DNA of 64,000 nt from contig CAVZZV010000005.1 of the NCBI GenBank assembly GCA_963779845.1, forward strand, positions 682,001 to 746,000. The letters are read 5' to 3'. The stretch's first letter is position 1. Each line of letters opens with the position of its first letter. The notes beneath the pieces are model-generated. The model was not told where the DNA came from. It saw only the letters and a program-made list of their open reading frames with translations, and made no database searches. The DNA comes from CAVZZV01 sp963779845. GTDB taxonomy: Bacteria; Bacteroidota; Bacteroidia; Bacteroidales; GCA-2748055. The position numbers and the translations under genes were made by a program. Positions 15,964 to 24,259 of the stretch are shown here, in pieces.

Positions 15964-17617
15964 ATGAAAATATCACTTGTTCAACTCGATTACCATATCG
16001 GGAATTTTATCGAGAACACCACCAACATTGTATATCACATCAAAAAGGCCCAGCAATTTGATGCCGATCTCGTGATATTCTCTGAATTGTCCATTTGTGG
16101 GTACCCGCCCATGGATCTGCTGGAAAGAAAGGATTTTGTTGAACGCTGTCTCAAGGAAATAAAAAGCATCGCACGTTTGTGCAAACGCATCGGGGTTATC
16201 CTAGGCGGCCCATCGCTCAACCCGGATCCTGAAGGAAAAATGCTTTTCAATTCTGCCTACTTTTTAAATGAAGGGGTCATAAAGGAGGTATTCAACAAAT
16301 CTTTATTGCCCACTTACGACATTTTCGATGAATACCGGTATTTTGAACCGAATACTGAGTACAGAGTATTGAATTTCAGGGATAAAAAGATAGCCGTGAC
16401 CATTTGCGAAGATTTATGGGACGATCAACCGGTGGAAAATGAATTCATGAGGAGCAGATTGTACAAACGCAAACCTCTTGATGAACTGATGAAACTAAAG
16501 CCCGATTTCGTGGTGAACATTGCTGCATCACCGTTCTCTCATAGCAAGGTTCATATCAAAAAAAATATCTTTGTTGAAAAAGCACGAAAGTTCAATGTTC
16601 CGGTAATATTCGTTAATCAGGTTGGTGGACAGGCCCAGCTTATTTTTGAGGGCGGAAGCATGGCTGTGAACCGGGACGGGAGCATTGGTGAACAACTTAA
16701 CTATTTTACGCAGGACTCAAAATTTATTGAACTGGAGGACCTGATACAAAACAGGAAAAAACTGGAGGAGGAGGACTTCGACGAAATAAAAATGATCCAT
16801 AATGCACTGGTTACCGGTATCCGGGGATATTTTGAAAAAACGGGTTTCTCCAGAGCAGTCCTGGGCCTTTCCGGTGGTATTGATTCAGCGGTCACCCTTG
16901 CCCTTGCCGCCCAGGCTCTCGGCCCCGCGAACGTTCATTCCCTTCTGATGCCCTCAGCCTATTCCTCGGATCATTCAATAAGCGATTCAATTGACCTGTG
17001 CAACAATCTCTCCTGTCGCTTCAACATTCTCGATATCCAAAAGAATTTTGACAGTATCAAATGCATCCTTTCGCCCCTGTTCAAGGAACTCCCCGAGGAT
17101 ATAACCGAGGAAAATATTCAGTCCAGGATAAGAGGCATCCTGCTTATGGCCTACAGCAATAAGTTTAACAGCCTTCTTCTGAATACGAGCAACAAAAGTG
17201 AATCGGCCGTTGGTTATGGCACATTGTACGGCGACATGGCCGGAAGCCTGAGCATATCTGGGCGATGTTTATAAAACGGATGTATATCGACTTGCAAATC
17301 ACATTAACCAGAAGGGCGAGATTATTCCTTTAAATATCATAAATAAAGCCCCTTCTGCTGAGCTGAGACCGGGACAAAAAGATACGGATTCCCTTCCCGC
17401 TTATGAAGTCCTGGATAATATCCTGGATGAATATATCGGGAAGCGAAAATCCGCTGAAAAGATCATTAGTGAAGGATTTGACGAGGAACTTGTATTAAAG
17501 ATAATCCGATTGATCACCCAGAATGAATATAAACGGATCCAAACTCCCCCGGTACTTAGGATTTCTTCCAAAGCCTTTGGGGCAGGAAGAAGGATGCCCC
17601 TGGTAGCGAAATATTAA
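15964..17617 (+). CDS. nadE: Glutamine-dependent NAD+ synthetase, interrupted by a single-base frameshift
   Basis: The first frame (15964-17274) encodes an N-terminal nitrilase-like glutaminase domain (Glu in IFSELSICGYPP, Lys in FNKSLLPTY, Cys in VTICEDLWDD) and the ATP-PPase motif LGLSGGIDSAVTLAL. It ends prematurely just after GTLYGDMAGSLSIS. The remaining expected sequence (DVYKTDVYRLANHIN ... FGAGRRMPLVAKY) continues in another frame to TAA at 17617. Removing one G from the GGG at about 17259-17261 restores a protein of about 550 residues, the normal length. NadE makes NAD+ from deamido-NAD+ and is usually essential, so a sequence error or very recent mutation is likely. Confidence 0.9.
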
Positions 17618-17638
17618 TTCCAACTGGATAAATTCCCT

Positions 17639-17646
17639 TAACTTTG
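17639..17646 (+). promoter_or_regulatory. -7 box (TAACTTTG) of the Crp/Fnr regulator gene
   Basis: TAACTTTG matches TAnnTTTG. It overlaps the upstream in-frame TTG at 17644 and therefore supports the ATG at 17683 as start. Confidence 0.5.
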
Positions 17647-17682
17647 GGAATATCAGCATTAAAAACAAAATTACCAATACTC

Positions 17683-18384
17683 ATGGGACAAAGGATTTTG
17701 AATTGTGATAATTGTATAGATAGTCCCAAATCTGTGTTCAATAATTTAACGGCGAAAGAAAAAGACCTTATCAGGAAAAACCATAGCTGTGCTTTTTATA
17801 AAAAAGGGGACATCATTTTCCGGGAGGGCGATCTGCCAAGTGGACTTATCTCACTTTCTGAGGGTAAAGTAAAAGTCTTTAAAGAAGGGGTGGGGGGAAG
17901 GGAACAAATCGTAAGGATGGCCAGTCCCATTGGATTTATTGGTTACCGGGCCCTTTTTGCGGAGGAGCATCATACGGCAACCGCTGTTTCTATTGTTGAT
18001 TCTATTGTCTGCATTATTGATAAAGAAACGGTATACAGGCTTCTGAAATCCAACTCTGCCCTGAGCCTAAGCATAATCAGAGCTTTTGCCACCGAGCTGG
18101 GCTTTTCAAATAACCGTACGGTCACCCTTACCCAAAAACATATACGCGGGCGGCTCGCGGAATCCCTGATATTCCTCAAGGATACCTATGGTTTTGAAGA
18201 GGATGGGCAATCCATAAAAATTTATCTGTCGCGTGAGGACATTGCCAACCTTTCCAACATGACCACATCCAACGCTATCAGAACCCTTATTCATTTTGCG
18301 GGCGAGGGAGTGATTTCCGTTGAAAGGCGGAAAATCAAAATTCTTAATCTGGGCAAGCTGGAAAAGATCAGTGAGCTGGGGTGA
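17683..18384 (+). CDS. Crp/Fnr family transcriptional regulator
   Basis: This 233-residue protein has a cyclic-nucleotide-binding-like beta-roll domain (about residues 20-130; FYKKGDIIFREGD, SEGKVKVFKEG, FIGYRALF) and a C-terminal winged helix with LSREDIANLSNMTTSNAIRTLIHF (about 170-200). A CDNC motif near residue 10 holds two cysteines that could bind a redox cofactor, but the four-cysteine FNR pattern is not evident. Such regulators often control anaerobic respiration or oxidative stress genes in this phylum. The target genes are unknown; nrfHA is a possibility only. Confidence 0.87.
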   Translation: MGQRILNCDNCIDSPKSVFNNLTAKEKDLIRKNHSCAFYKKGDIIFREGDLPSGLISLSEGKVKVFKEGVGGREQIVRMASPIGFIGYRALFAEEHHTATAVSIVDSIVCIIDKETVYRLLKSNSALSLSIIRAFATELGFSNNRTVTLTQKHIRGRLAESLIFLKDTYGFEEDGQSIKIYLSREDIANLSNMTTSNAIRTLIHFAGEGVISVERRKIKILNLGKLEKISELG

Positions 18385-18611
18385 AATTTATTCCATTCAA
18401 ATTTCCTGGAATTCATATAAGAAAGCAGCTCTAATGCCAGACGATTCTCCGGAGAACTGGTAACTTGTTGTCCGGAGGGTATAGAGAATTTATAATTTCC
18501 CACTTAGTTGTTAAGGATTTACAGACATTTCTGTCTCATCCGTCAAACAGCTAACGTAAAGGATAAACAAGTTTGAAGGAATGTGTACAAAGTATTTGAA
18601 ATTTAACCCTG

Positions 18612-20225
18612 TTAGCGTAACTCGACCAAACTCAACTTAAGATTATCCAACCGTGTTTCGAAAGTGAAAATCTTATTGTACTCCCTGTTTTTTACCGCCT
18701 CGTTTTCCTCTCTTATATAAAGTACCCCGGGTTCAGGTTCCAGTTCCCACCTCTTTAGCACTTCCTCCCGCTCCCTGCTAATATAATAAGTACTTACATG
18801 CTGTATGCGGGTATTCCCCAACAGGTATAACTCATGCCCCTGGCTCAATTCAGCAGCGACCCTGGCCCCATTTTTCTGATATTCATCGGTGCCGGTGTGA
18901 ATCCGGTGGGGTACAACAAAGAGGTTAAAAGCGATCCTGGATATCAGTAAAAAAGAAACCATGACAAATGGCCATTCTGCTTTAAGCCTAAAGAAGTAGT
19001 AGAAAACAGTGCCCATCAAGCACAAAACGATTATGTATTTGAGAAGAAAAAATGGATAAATCGAAAGGTCAATGAAGCCGGGAAATGAAATGATCAACAA
19101 CAACATGGCACATGCAATGGCATAAATAGAAATCTTTACCACCTTAGGCAAAACCGATTTGATCGATGGGGTAAAATTATAGTAACTGTGAAAAAGAAGT
19201 CCGAAAAAAAGAGGAAGGAACATAAAAAGGTACCGGGCATAGATGGCAGGGGACAACCAGTAAACAATAATATTAGCTCCAAAAACCACTATTAGCGACC
19301 GGGAATACTCCTGATCCCATAACCATCGCCAGTTGCCCCTCCTAAAAAGGATAATAATAAATAATGACCAGGGAAGAAAATGATATAAAAACTCAAAAGG
19401 AAAGGTAAATAAATGGGAAATACTGGAAAACATGCTATTTTCGAGAAAGGTCCTTTTGGTGGATTCAGAAACCAGGGCTTCAAAGTAATTGCTGAGCGGA
19501 TTGTATGAATTATAGGCCAGAAAATAACTTCCGGTAAGCAGAATAAATACTGCGATCCCGGCTAAGTGGGAAATGGAAAGTAATTTTCGAAAATCCTTCC
19601 TAAGAATAAAGACAGAAAGTAATGTTATCCCTTGAAATGCAAGTGCAGGCAGGCCTTTCATTAAAAATGCAAGGGTAGTCAAAAACCATGAGAGGACAAA
19701 AAGAGGAAGATAATCTTTCTGCTTGTGATAATAAATAACGGACCAAAACATAAGATAGATGATCCATGAAAAACTTATATCTATCAATCCCTTTAAAGAA
19801 TCGTAAAACAGGATCCTTCCGCAGGTTGCGATAGCCAGGGCAGTAAGAAGTGCAGCCCGCCTGCCCATCTCTTTTTTCATCGTGGAATAAACCGACCATG
19901 CAAAAAAGAATATAGAGACCACAACAGGCAACCTGAAACTAAATTCAGAATAACTGCCGGTTATCCTGGTAAACAGGATAAGCACCCAGTTAAAAAGCGG
20001 GGGCTTATTATAATAAAACTCCCCATTGATAGTCGGTACGATAAAATTCCCTCGAAAAATCATTTCCATGGATACGTTGGCACGGGTGGCTTCATCCAGG
20101 ATAAAAGGGGACAATCCCAGGTTGATCAGGAATGCAGGGAAATAAAGCACAAAAATAAATATAAGCAATCCAACAGCTTTTTTGACATCAGAACCGCGCA
20201 TTGCTTTGTTATCTTTTGTTTCCAT
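18612..20225 (-). CDS. GT39-like membrane glycosyltransferase (ArnT/PMT type)
   Basis: This 537-residue protein has about 10-12 transmembrane segments. Near the N-terminus it has the first-loop motif LSPFILDEATRANVSMEMIFRGNF with the acidic DE pair, and then NKPPLFNWVL, typical of GT-C enzymes that use polyprenyl-phosphate sugars (dolichyl-P-mannose mannosyltransferase or ArnT type). The ATG at 20225 is used: it follows a -7 box, whereas the longer ORF would begin upstream of it. It likely modifies lipid A or another surface glycan, given the neighbouring acyltransferase and glycosyltransferases. Confidence 0.83.
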   Translation of the reverse strand: METKDNKAMRGSDVKKAVGLLIFIFVLYFPAFLINLGLSPFILDEATRANVSMEMIFRGNFIVPTINGEFYYNKPPLFNWVLILFTRITGSYSEFSFRLPVVVSIFFFAWSVYSTMKKEMGRRAALLTALAIATCGRILFYDSLKGLIDISFSWIIYLMFWSVIYYHKQKDYLPLFVLSWFLTTLAFLMKGLPALAFQGITLLSVFILRKDFRKLLSISHLAGIAVFILLTGSYFLAYNSYNPLSNYFEALVSESTKRTFLENSMFSSISHLFTFPFEFLYHFLPWSLFIIILFRRGNWRWLWDQEYSRSLIVVFGANIIVYWLSPAIYARYLFMFLPLFFGLLFHSYYNFTPSIKSVLPKVVKISIYAIACAMLLLIISFPGFIDLSIYPFFLLKYIIVLCLMGTVFYYFFRLKAEWPFVMVSFLLISRIAFNLFVVPHRIHTGTDEYQKNGARVAAELSQGHELYLLGNTRIQHVSTYYISREREEVLKRWELEPEPGVLYIREENEAVKNREYNKIFTFETRLDNLKLSLVELR

Positions 20226-20247
20226 ATTATCAAGGCCTTTCCCCGGA

Positions 20248-20255
20248 CAAAAATA
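20248..20255 (-). promoter_or_regulatory. -7 box (TATTTTTG) of the GT39 gene
   Basis: On the reverse strand TATTTTTG is preceded by TTTG about 15 nt upstream. It lies 22 nt before the ATG at 20225. Confidence 0.5.
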
Positions 20256-20283
20256 AAAAAATAATCTGCACAAATACTTTCCA

Positions 20284-20315
20284 TTTGGCTAAGCTTTATT
20301 TTAAGGATACCTTTG
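20284..20315 (+). promoter_or_regulatory. -33/-7 promoter (TTTG, 20 nt, TACCTTTG) of the acyltransferase gene
   Basis: TTTG at 20284-20287 and TACCTTTG at 20308-20315 give the standard arrangement, with the ATG at 20335 twenty nt downstream. It is divergent from the GT39 promoter at 20248. Confidence 0.65.
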
Positions 20316-20334
20316 CATTCAAATTATTTCCCGG

Positions 20335-21234
20335 ATGGATTTTATTGCTTTTTATTGCCTTTATGGATTACTTTGGCTTCTGTCCCGTTTACCGGTGAGG
20401 ATTTTATATTTCATTTCTGATCTGATCTTTCCTTTTTTTTATTACCTCATCCCCTACCGCAAAGCTATCGTGAAGCGGAACATTTCAGCCTCTTTCCCTA
20501 CCTGGGAAAAGAGAAAAGTGAATAGAACGGTACGAAAATTTTACTCTTACCTGATAGATTCCATGATGGAATCCATCATGTTTGCCTTCAAACCGGAGAA
20601 TGAAATGATTAAACGCTTTGCATACAGAAATCCGGAGGTTTGCAATGAACTCTATAATAAAGGGAAAAGCATCCTATTGTTAATGGGCCATTACGGGAAC
20701 TGGGAATGGTGCGCGACTATGCCCCTTTACCTGAAACATGAGGTTCTGGCTATTTATAAACCATTGCATAATCAATATTACGATCGGTTTATTAAGAGAA
20801 ACCGCGAAAAATATGGGGTTGTTACTATTCCTACTGATAAAACGCTGAGAATAATGACCGACTACCATTCCAAAAAGCTGCCTATCTTAACTATGTTCCT
20901 GGCAGACCAGCGCCCACGTCTGGCACAAATCCAACATTGGATCAACTTTTTAAATCAAGACACTCCTGTGATCCTGGGGCCTGAAAAAATTGCGAAAAGG
21001 TTGGACGAAGCGGTGGTTTTTTTCAATGTTATCCCTGTAAAAAGGGGGTATTATGAAGTCTGGTTCGACTTATTATCCGAAAATCCGAATGAAACCGGAT
21101 TGCATGAAATCACGGAAAGATATTTTTCAAGGTTGGAAGAAATGATCATTGAACATCCCTCCTATTGGTTATGGAGCCATAAACGCTGGCGGCATAAAAG
21201 GGAAGATTTCGATAAGTTAAGATTAAAAAATTGA
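20335..21234 (+). CDS. Lipid A biosynthesis acyltransferase (LpxL/HtrB family)
   Basis: This 299-residue protein has an N-terminal membrane segment (about 1-40) and the acyltransferase motif GHYGNWEW (the HX4E-like catalytic motif of the family) near residue 120, followed by ADQRP and a later VIPVKRG. Enzymes of this family transfer acyl chains to Kdo-lipid A at the inner membrane. The stop overlaps the TTG just upstream of the next glycosyltransferase, so the two are probably co-transcribed. Confidence 0.88.
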   Translation: MDFIAFYCLYGLLWLLSRLPVRILYFISDLIFPFFYYLIPYRKAIVKRNISASFPTWEKRKVNRTVRKFYSYLIDSMMESIMFAFKPENEMIKRFAYRNPEVCNELYNKGKSILLLMGHYGNWEWCATMPLYLKHEVLAIYKPLHNQYYDRFIKRNREKYGVVTIPTDKTLRIMTDYHSKKLPILTMFLADQRPRLAQIQHWINFLNQDTPVILGPEKIAKRLDEAVVFFNVIPVKRGYYEVWFDLLSENPNETGLHEITERYFSRLEEMIIEHPSYWLWSHKRWRHKREDFDKLRLKN

Positions 21235-21245
21235 GAAAAACATTT

Positions 21246-22325
21246 ATGAGGATCCTGGTTACCGGCATATATGAACCTGAATACAACCGCAATCTTGTTT
21301 TACTCACAGGCCTGAGGAAGAAAAACATCGAACTGACCGAATACCCCTATCTGTACAGAACCGCCAGGGTGAAGCGTGAATTAATACAATTGTCAAAAAA
21401 TGCAGATCTGATTTTTCTTCCAAGTTTTACCCATCTGGATGTTCCATTTATAAAATCATTCCTGGACCTTCCACTCATCTTTGACCCGTTAGTCTCGAGA
21501 TATCTGTCGAAAGTATTTGATTATCGAACCGTATGGAAGTTTTCTCCCAGAGCCTACCGAAACTACCTCAAGGATAAAGTAAGTTTCCAAATGTCGGATC
21601 TTATTATTTCCGACACCAGGGCCAATAAAAATTACTACATGGATAAATTCCGGATTAAGGAGGATAAGATATTTATCCTTCCGGTCGGGATGATCAAGGA
21701 TGATTTCTATCCTATGGAAAATAATAATGCGAAGGAGGGGGATGCATTCATTGTCGGTTTTTACGGTTCTTTCATTCCTTTGCACGGTATGGATAAGATT
21801 ATCGAAACCGCTCGGATCCTGCAAAACCATAAAAACATTAAATTCAGGATATACGGTGACGGCCATGGGTTTAGGGAAATTCTCAAGGCCAGAGAGCGGG
21901 AAGGTCTCGATAATCTTAGTCTCGAGGGATGGGCCCCTTACGAGGGAATCAACAGGCTAATTAATCAGTTCGATCTTTGCCTTGGTGTTTTCGGTGATAG
22001 CCTGAAAACTGACCTGGTAATACCCAATAAGGTATTCCATTATTCCGCCTCGGGAAAACCTACATTAACAAAGGATACAGAAGGGATCAGAGAAATTTTC
22101 GAAGATGGTGAAACGATTTTGCTCTGCCAAAATGATCCAGTGGAAATGGCCGAAGTAATCCTGCGCCTGGAGAAAGAAAGAAACAGGCTTGTAAAAATAG
22201 GCGCTGCAGCAAGGGAACTGGTAATTTCGAATTACAATGAAGATATTCTTGCAGGGATATTTTTAAAACAGGCAAATAAATTAGTGGAGAATCAAAGAAA
22301 AAAAAATCATACCCGGGGCAATTAA
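21246..22325 (+). CDS. GT4-family glycosyltransferase
   Basis: This 359-residue protein has a GT-B fold: a variable N-terminal acceptor domain, then VGFYGSFIPLHGMDKIIETA, the EGWAPYEGINRLINQFDLCLGVFGDS segment, and the nucleotide-sugar motif in the VIPNKVFHYSASGKPTLT region. Glycosyltransferase family 4 members retain the anomeric configuration and act on lipid-linked or surface glycans. It starts at the ATG at 21246, 11 nt after the acyltransferase stop. The next gene is convergent with a gap of only 10 nt. Confidence 0.85.
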   Translation: MRILVTGIYEPEYNRNLVLLTGLRKKNIELTEYPYLYRTARVKRELIQLSKNADLIFLPSFTHLDVPFIKSFLDLPLIFDPLVSRYLSKVFDYRTVWKFSPRAYRNYLKDKVSFQMSDLIISDTRANKNYYMDKFRIKEDKIFILPVGMIKDDFYPMENNNAKEGDAFIVGFYGSFIPLHGMDKIIETARILQNHKNIKFRIYGDGHGFREILKAREREGLDNLSLEGWAPYEGINRLINQFDLCLGVFGDSLKTDLVIPNKVFHYSASGKPTLTKDTEGIREIFEDGETILLCQNDPVEMAEVILRLEKERNRLVKIGAAARELVISNYNEDILAGIFLKQANKLVENQRKKNHTRGN

Positions 22326-22335
22326 CTCACCTGCT

Positions 22336-24207
22336 TTATAGAGTCGTTTCCTCCAATGGCATTTCAAGCAGCTTTTCAAGATTTTCCTCTGTCCGGTCAA
22401 TAGAGAAAAATTCCCTCGCCCTGCGCCGCCCCTCCCGGCCCATTGAAACTTTTAAATTGCGATCCCTGATGAGCCGTTCAATTTTATCGGCAAGTTCCTG
22501 GGTGTCAAAAGGGGCAACAAGAAAACCTGAAACATTATCCTCAATAATTTCCGGATTACTGCTGATGTCAAATGCAACAACAGGGATACTTGAAGCCATC
22601 GCTTCAACAATAACATATCCAAAACCCTCCCAGATAGAAGAAAGTACGAAAATATCTATGGATTCCATGAACCCTCTCATATCATCCACAAAGCCCATAA
22701 ATTTTACAATCCCATCCAGATTTCTTTTGGACACAAGTTCTTTCAAATCATTTTCGATCTTCCCATGCCCGGCGATGAGCAACTTTATGTTACATCCCCG
22801 GTTTACCAGTATTTCCGCCACATCCACTAAATATTTCTGGCCTTTCTGTCGGACAAGCCTGCCTGCATTTCCGATGACCACCTCATTTCCTTCCCTTTCA
22901 TAATGGAACCGGACAGGATCATTATCATATTTGGAAAGATTTATCCCGTTATAAATAATCCTAATTCTATCCGGGGATATAAGCTTTGGATTTTTGGAAA
23001 GAATCGTCCTTTTGGTTTCTTCTGAATTGGCTATTATTTCATCCACCACGGAACCAAACAGGAACCGGTTCAGGAAAGTATTCCTAATTGGTATGGCACT
23101 GCCACGGCGGTATATAATACGCTTTACCCCGGCAATTTTAGAGGCCAGGCCAGCAACTTTCAGATCAGCCGAAAGGTTGATGATGATGGTGTGGACTCCC
23201 AATGACTTTAACATGTAAGCAAGCCTGAGAACCTTAAATGGATTGGCAAAGCTCAGATTACTAATTCTAAGATTTATGCAGTTCACTCCGGTTCCATTCA
23301 ATTTCTGCCTCAGTTCACTTCTTTTATTGGTGACAACGAGTACAGGATAATCTTTCTTCTGAAGACGGGTTGACATGTCCAAATGCCATTTTTCGCCTCC
23401 ACCCCACGACTTAACAGAGTTAAAAAAACAAATGACCTTATCCGACTTTTGTTTTTCCAGCCTATACAGGTTTCTCAGCTTTACGTATTTAAGAAAGGTC
23501 TCATGCGAAGCATTCACTGAAACAACCAGTCCATAAAAACCATCCAGGAAACCCATTTTCAGAACATAATCCCTGAATACCCGCCATAAAGGGTGAAAAA
23601 TAAGGTTGAAATACCCGGATTTTCGGCCTTCCTTATAATAGGCATGAGCCACAATGCTGGAAAACTTATTGATCTGGGCAATGTGCTCTTCAATTGAATA
23701 ATAGGAATAATGCAAAAGGTCCCCTTTAAGAAACTTTTTCTCCGCCCCCTTTTTCAATTTAAATTTATCATGAGGGTTTAACCCTCCCCATTCCCCTTTC
23801 CGGCTGTCCCATAACCTCATCTTCCGGGCAGGATACCAACTGGTATGCCTGATCCATTTCCCGCAATAATTGGTCAGACGATTGAAATAATACCCGTCAT
23901 AAAGCCAGTTTTTCTTCACTTCAAGAATCGATTTTTTTAAACGGAAGGAGAGGACTTCATCGGCATCCAGCGAAAGTATATGCGGGTAGGTTGCTTGTGT
24001 AATGGCCCAGTTTTTTTGTTCAATATGACCTTCGAAAGAATGCTGGACAAACCTGGCTCCAAAAGATTTTACAATTTCCCCCGTCCGGTCTGTAGAGTAA
24101 GAATCCACCACTACAATCTCGTCGGCAACTTCTTTGACTGACTCGAGGCATCGGGCAATGTTTTTTTCTTCGTTAAAGGTAATAATGACAACTGATAAAC
24201 GGGGCAT
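22336..24207 (-). CDS. Two-domain glycosyltransferase: GT2 (WaaE/KdtX-like) fused to GT4
   Basis: Residues about 1-250 form a GT2 domain: LSVVIITFNEEKNIARCLES, then VVDSYSTDRTGEI and LSLDADEVLS (the DxD metal site), as in lipopolysaccharide core glucosyltransferases of the WaaE/KdtX type. After a linker near residue 260, residues about 260-615 form a GT4 domain (FFNSVKSWGGGEKWHLDMS, IGNAGRLVRQKGQKYLVD, FVLSSIWEGFGYVIVEAMAS). At 623 residues it is the length of two enzymes. It could add two consecutive core sugars, but that is inference. Confidence 0.85.
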   Translation of the reverse strand: MPRLSVVIITFNEEKNIARCLESVKEVADEIVVVDSYSTDRTGEIVKSFGARFVQHSFEGHIEQKNWAITQATYPHILSLDADEVLSFRLKKSILEVKKNWLYDGYYFNRLTNYCGKWIRHTSWYPARKMRLWDSRKGEWGGLNPHDKFKLKKGAEKKFLKGDLLHYSYYSIEEHIAQINKFSSIVAHAYYKEGRKSGYFNLIFHPLWRVFRDYVLKMGFLDGFYGLVVSVNASHETFLKYVKLRNLYRLEKQKSDKVICFFNSVKSWGGGEKWHLDMSTRLQKKDYPVLVVTNKRSELRQKLNGTGVNCINLRISNLSFANPFKVLRLAYMLKSLGVHTIIINLSADLKVAGLASKIAGVKRIIYRRGSAIPIRNTFLNRFLFGSVVDEIIANSEETKRTILSKNPKLISPDRIRIIYNGINLSKYDNDPVRFHYEREGNEVVIGNAGRLVRQKGQKYLVDVAEILVNRGCNIKLLIAGHGKIENDLKELVSKRNLDGIVKFMGFVDDMRGFMESIDIFVLSSIWEGFGYVIVEAMASSIPVVAFDISSNPEIIEDNVSGFLVAPFDTQELADKIERLIRDRNLKVSMGREGRRRAREFFSIDRTEENLEKLLEMPLEETTL

Positions 24208-24259
24208 TGAATGAATTTTAGGCGAAGATGGCTAATAAATGCTATATTTCCAATAATGA

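Noticed and set aside
17255..17275. Programmed +1 or -1 frameshift in nadE
   Set aside because: No slippery heptamer or following pseudoknot is visible and other NadE proteins do not need one; an indel is simpler.
18446..18457. Palindrome TTCTCCGGAGAA between the Crp/Fnr and GT39 genes
   Set aside because: Perfect but short, with no T run for a terminator and no relation to a known Crp/Fnr site; it lies at the 3' ends of both genes.
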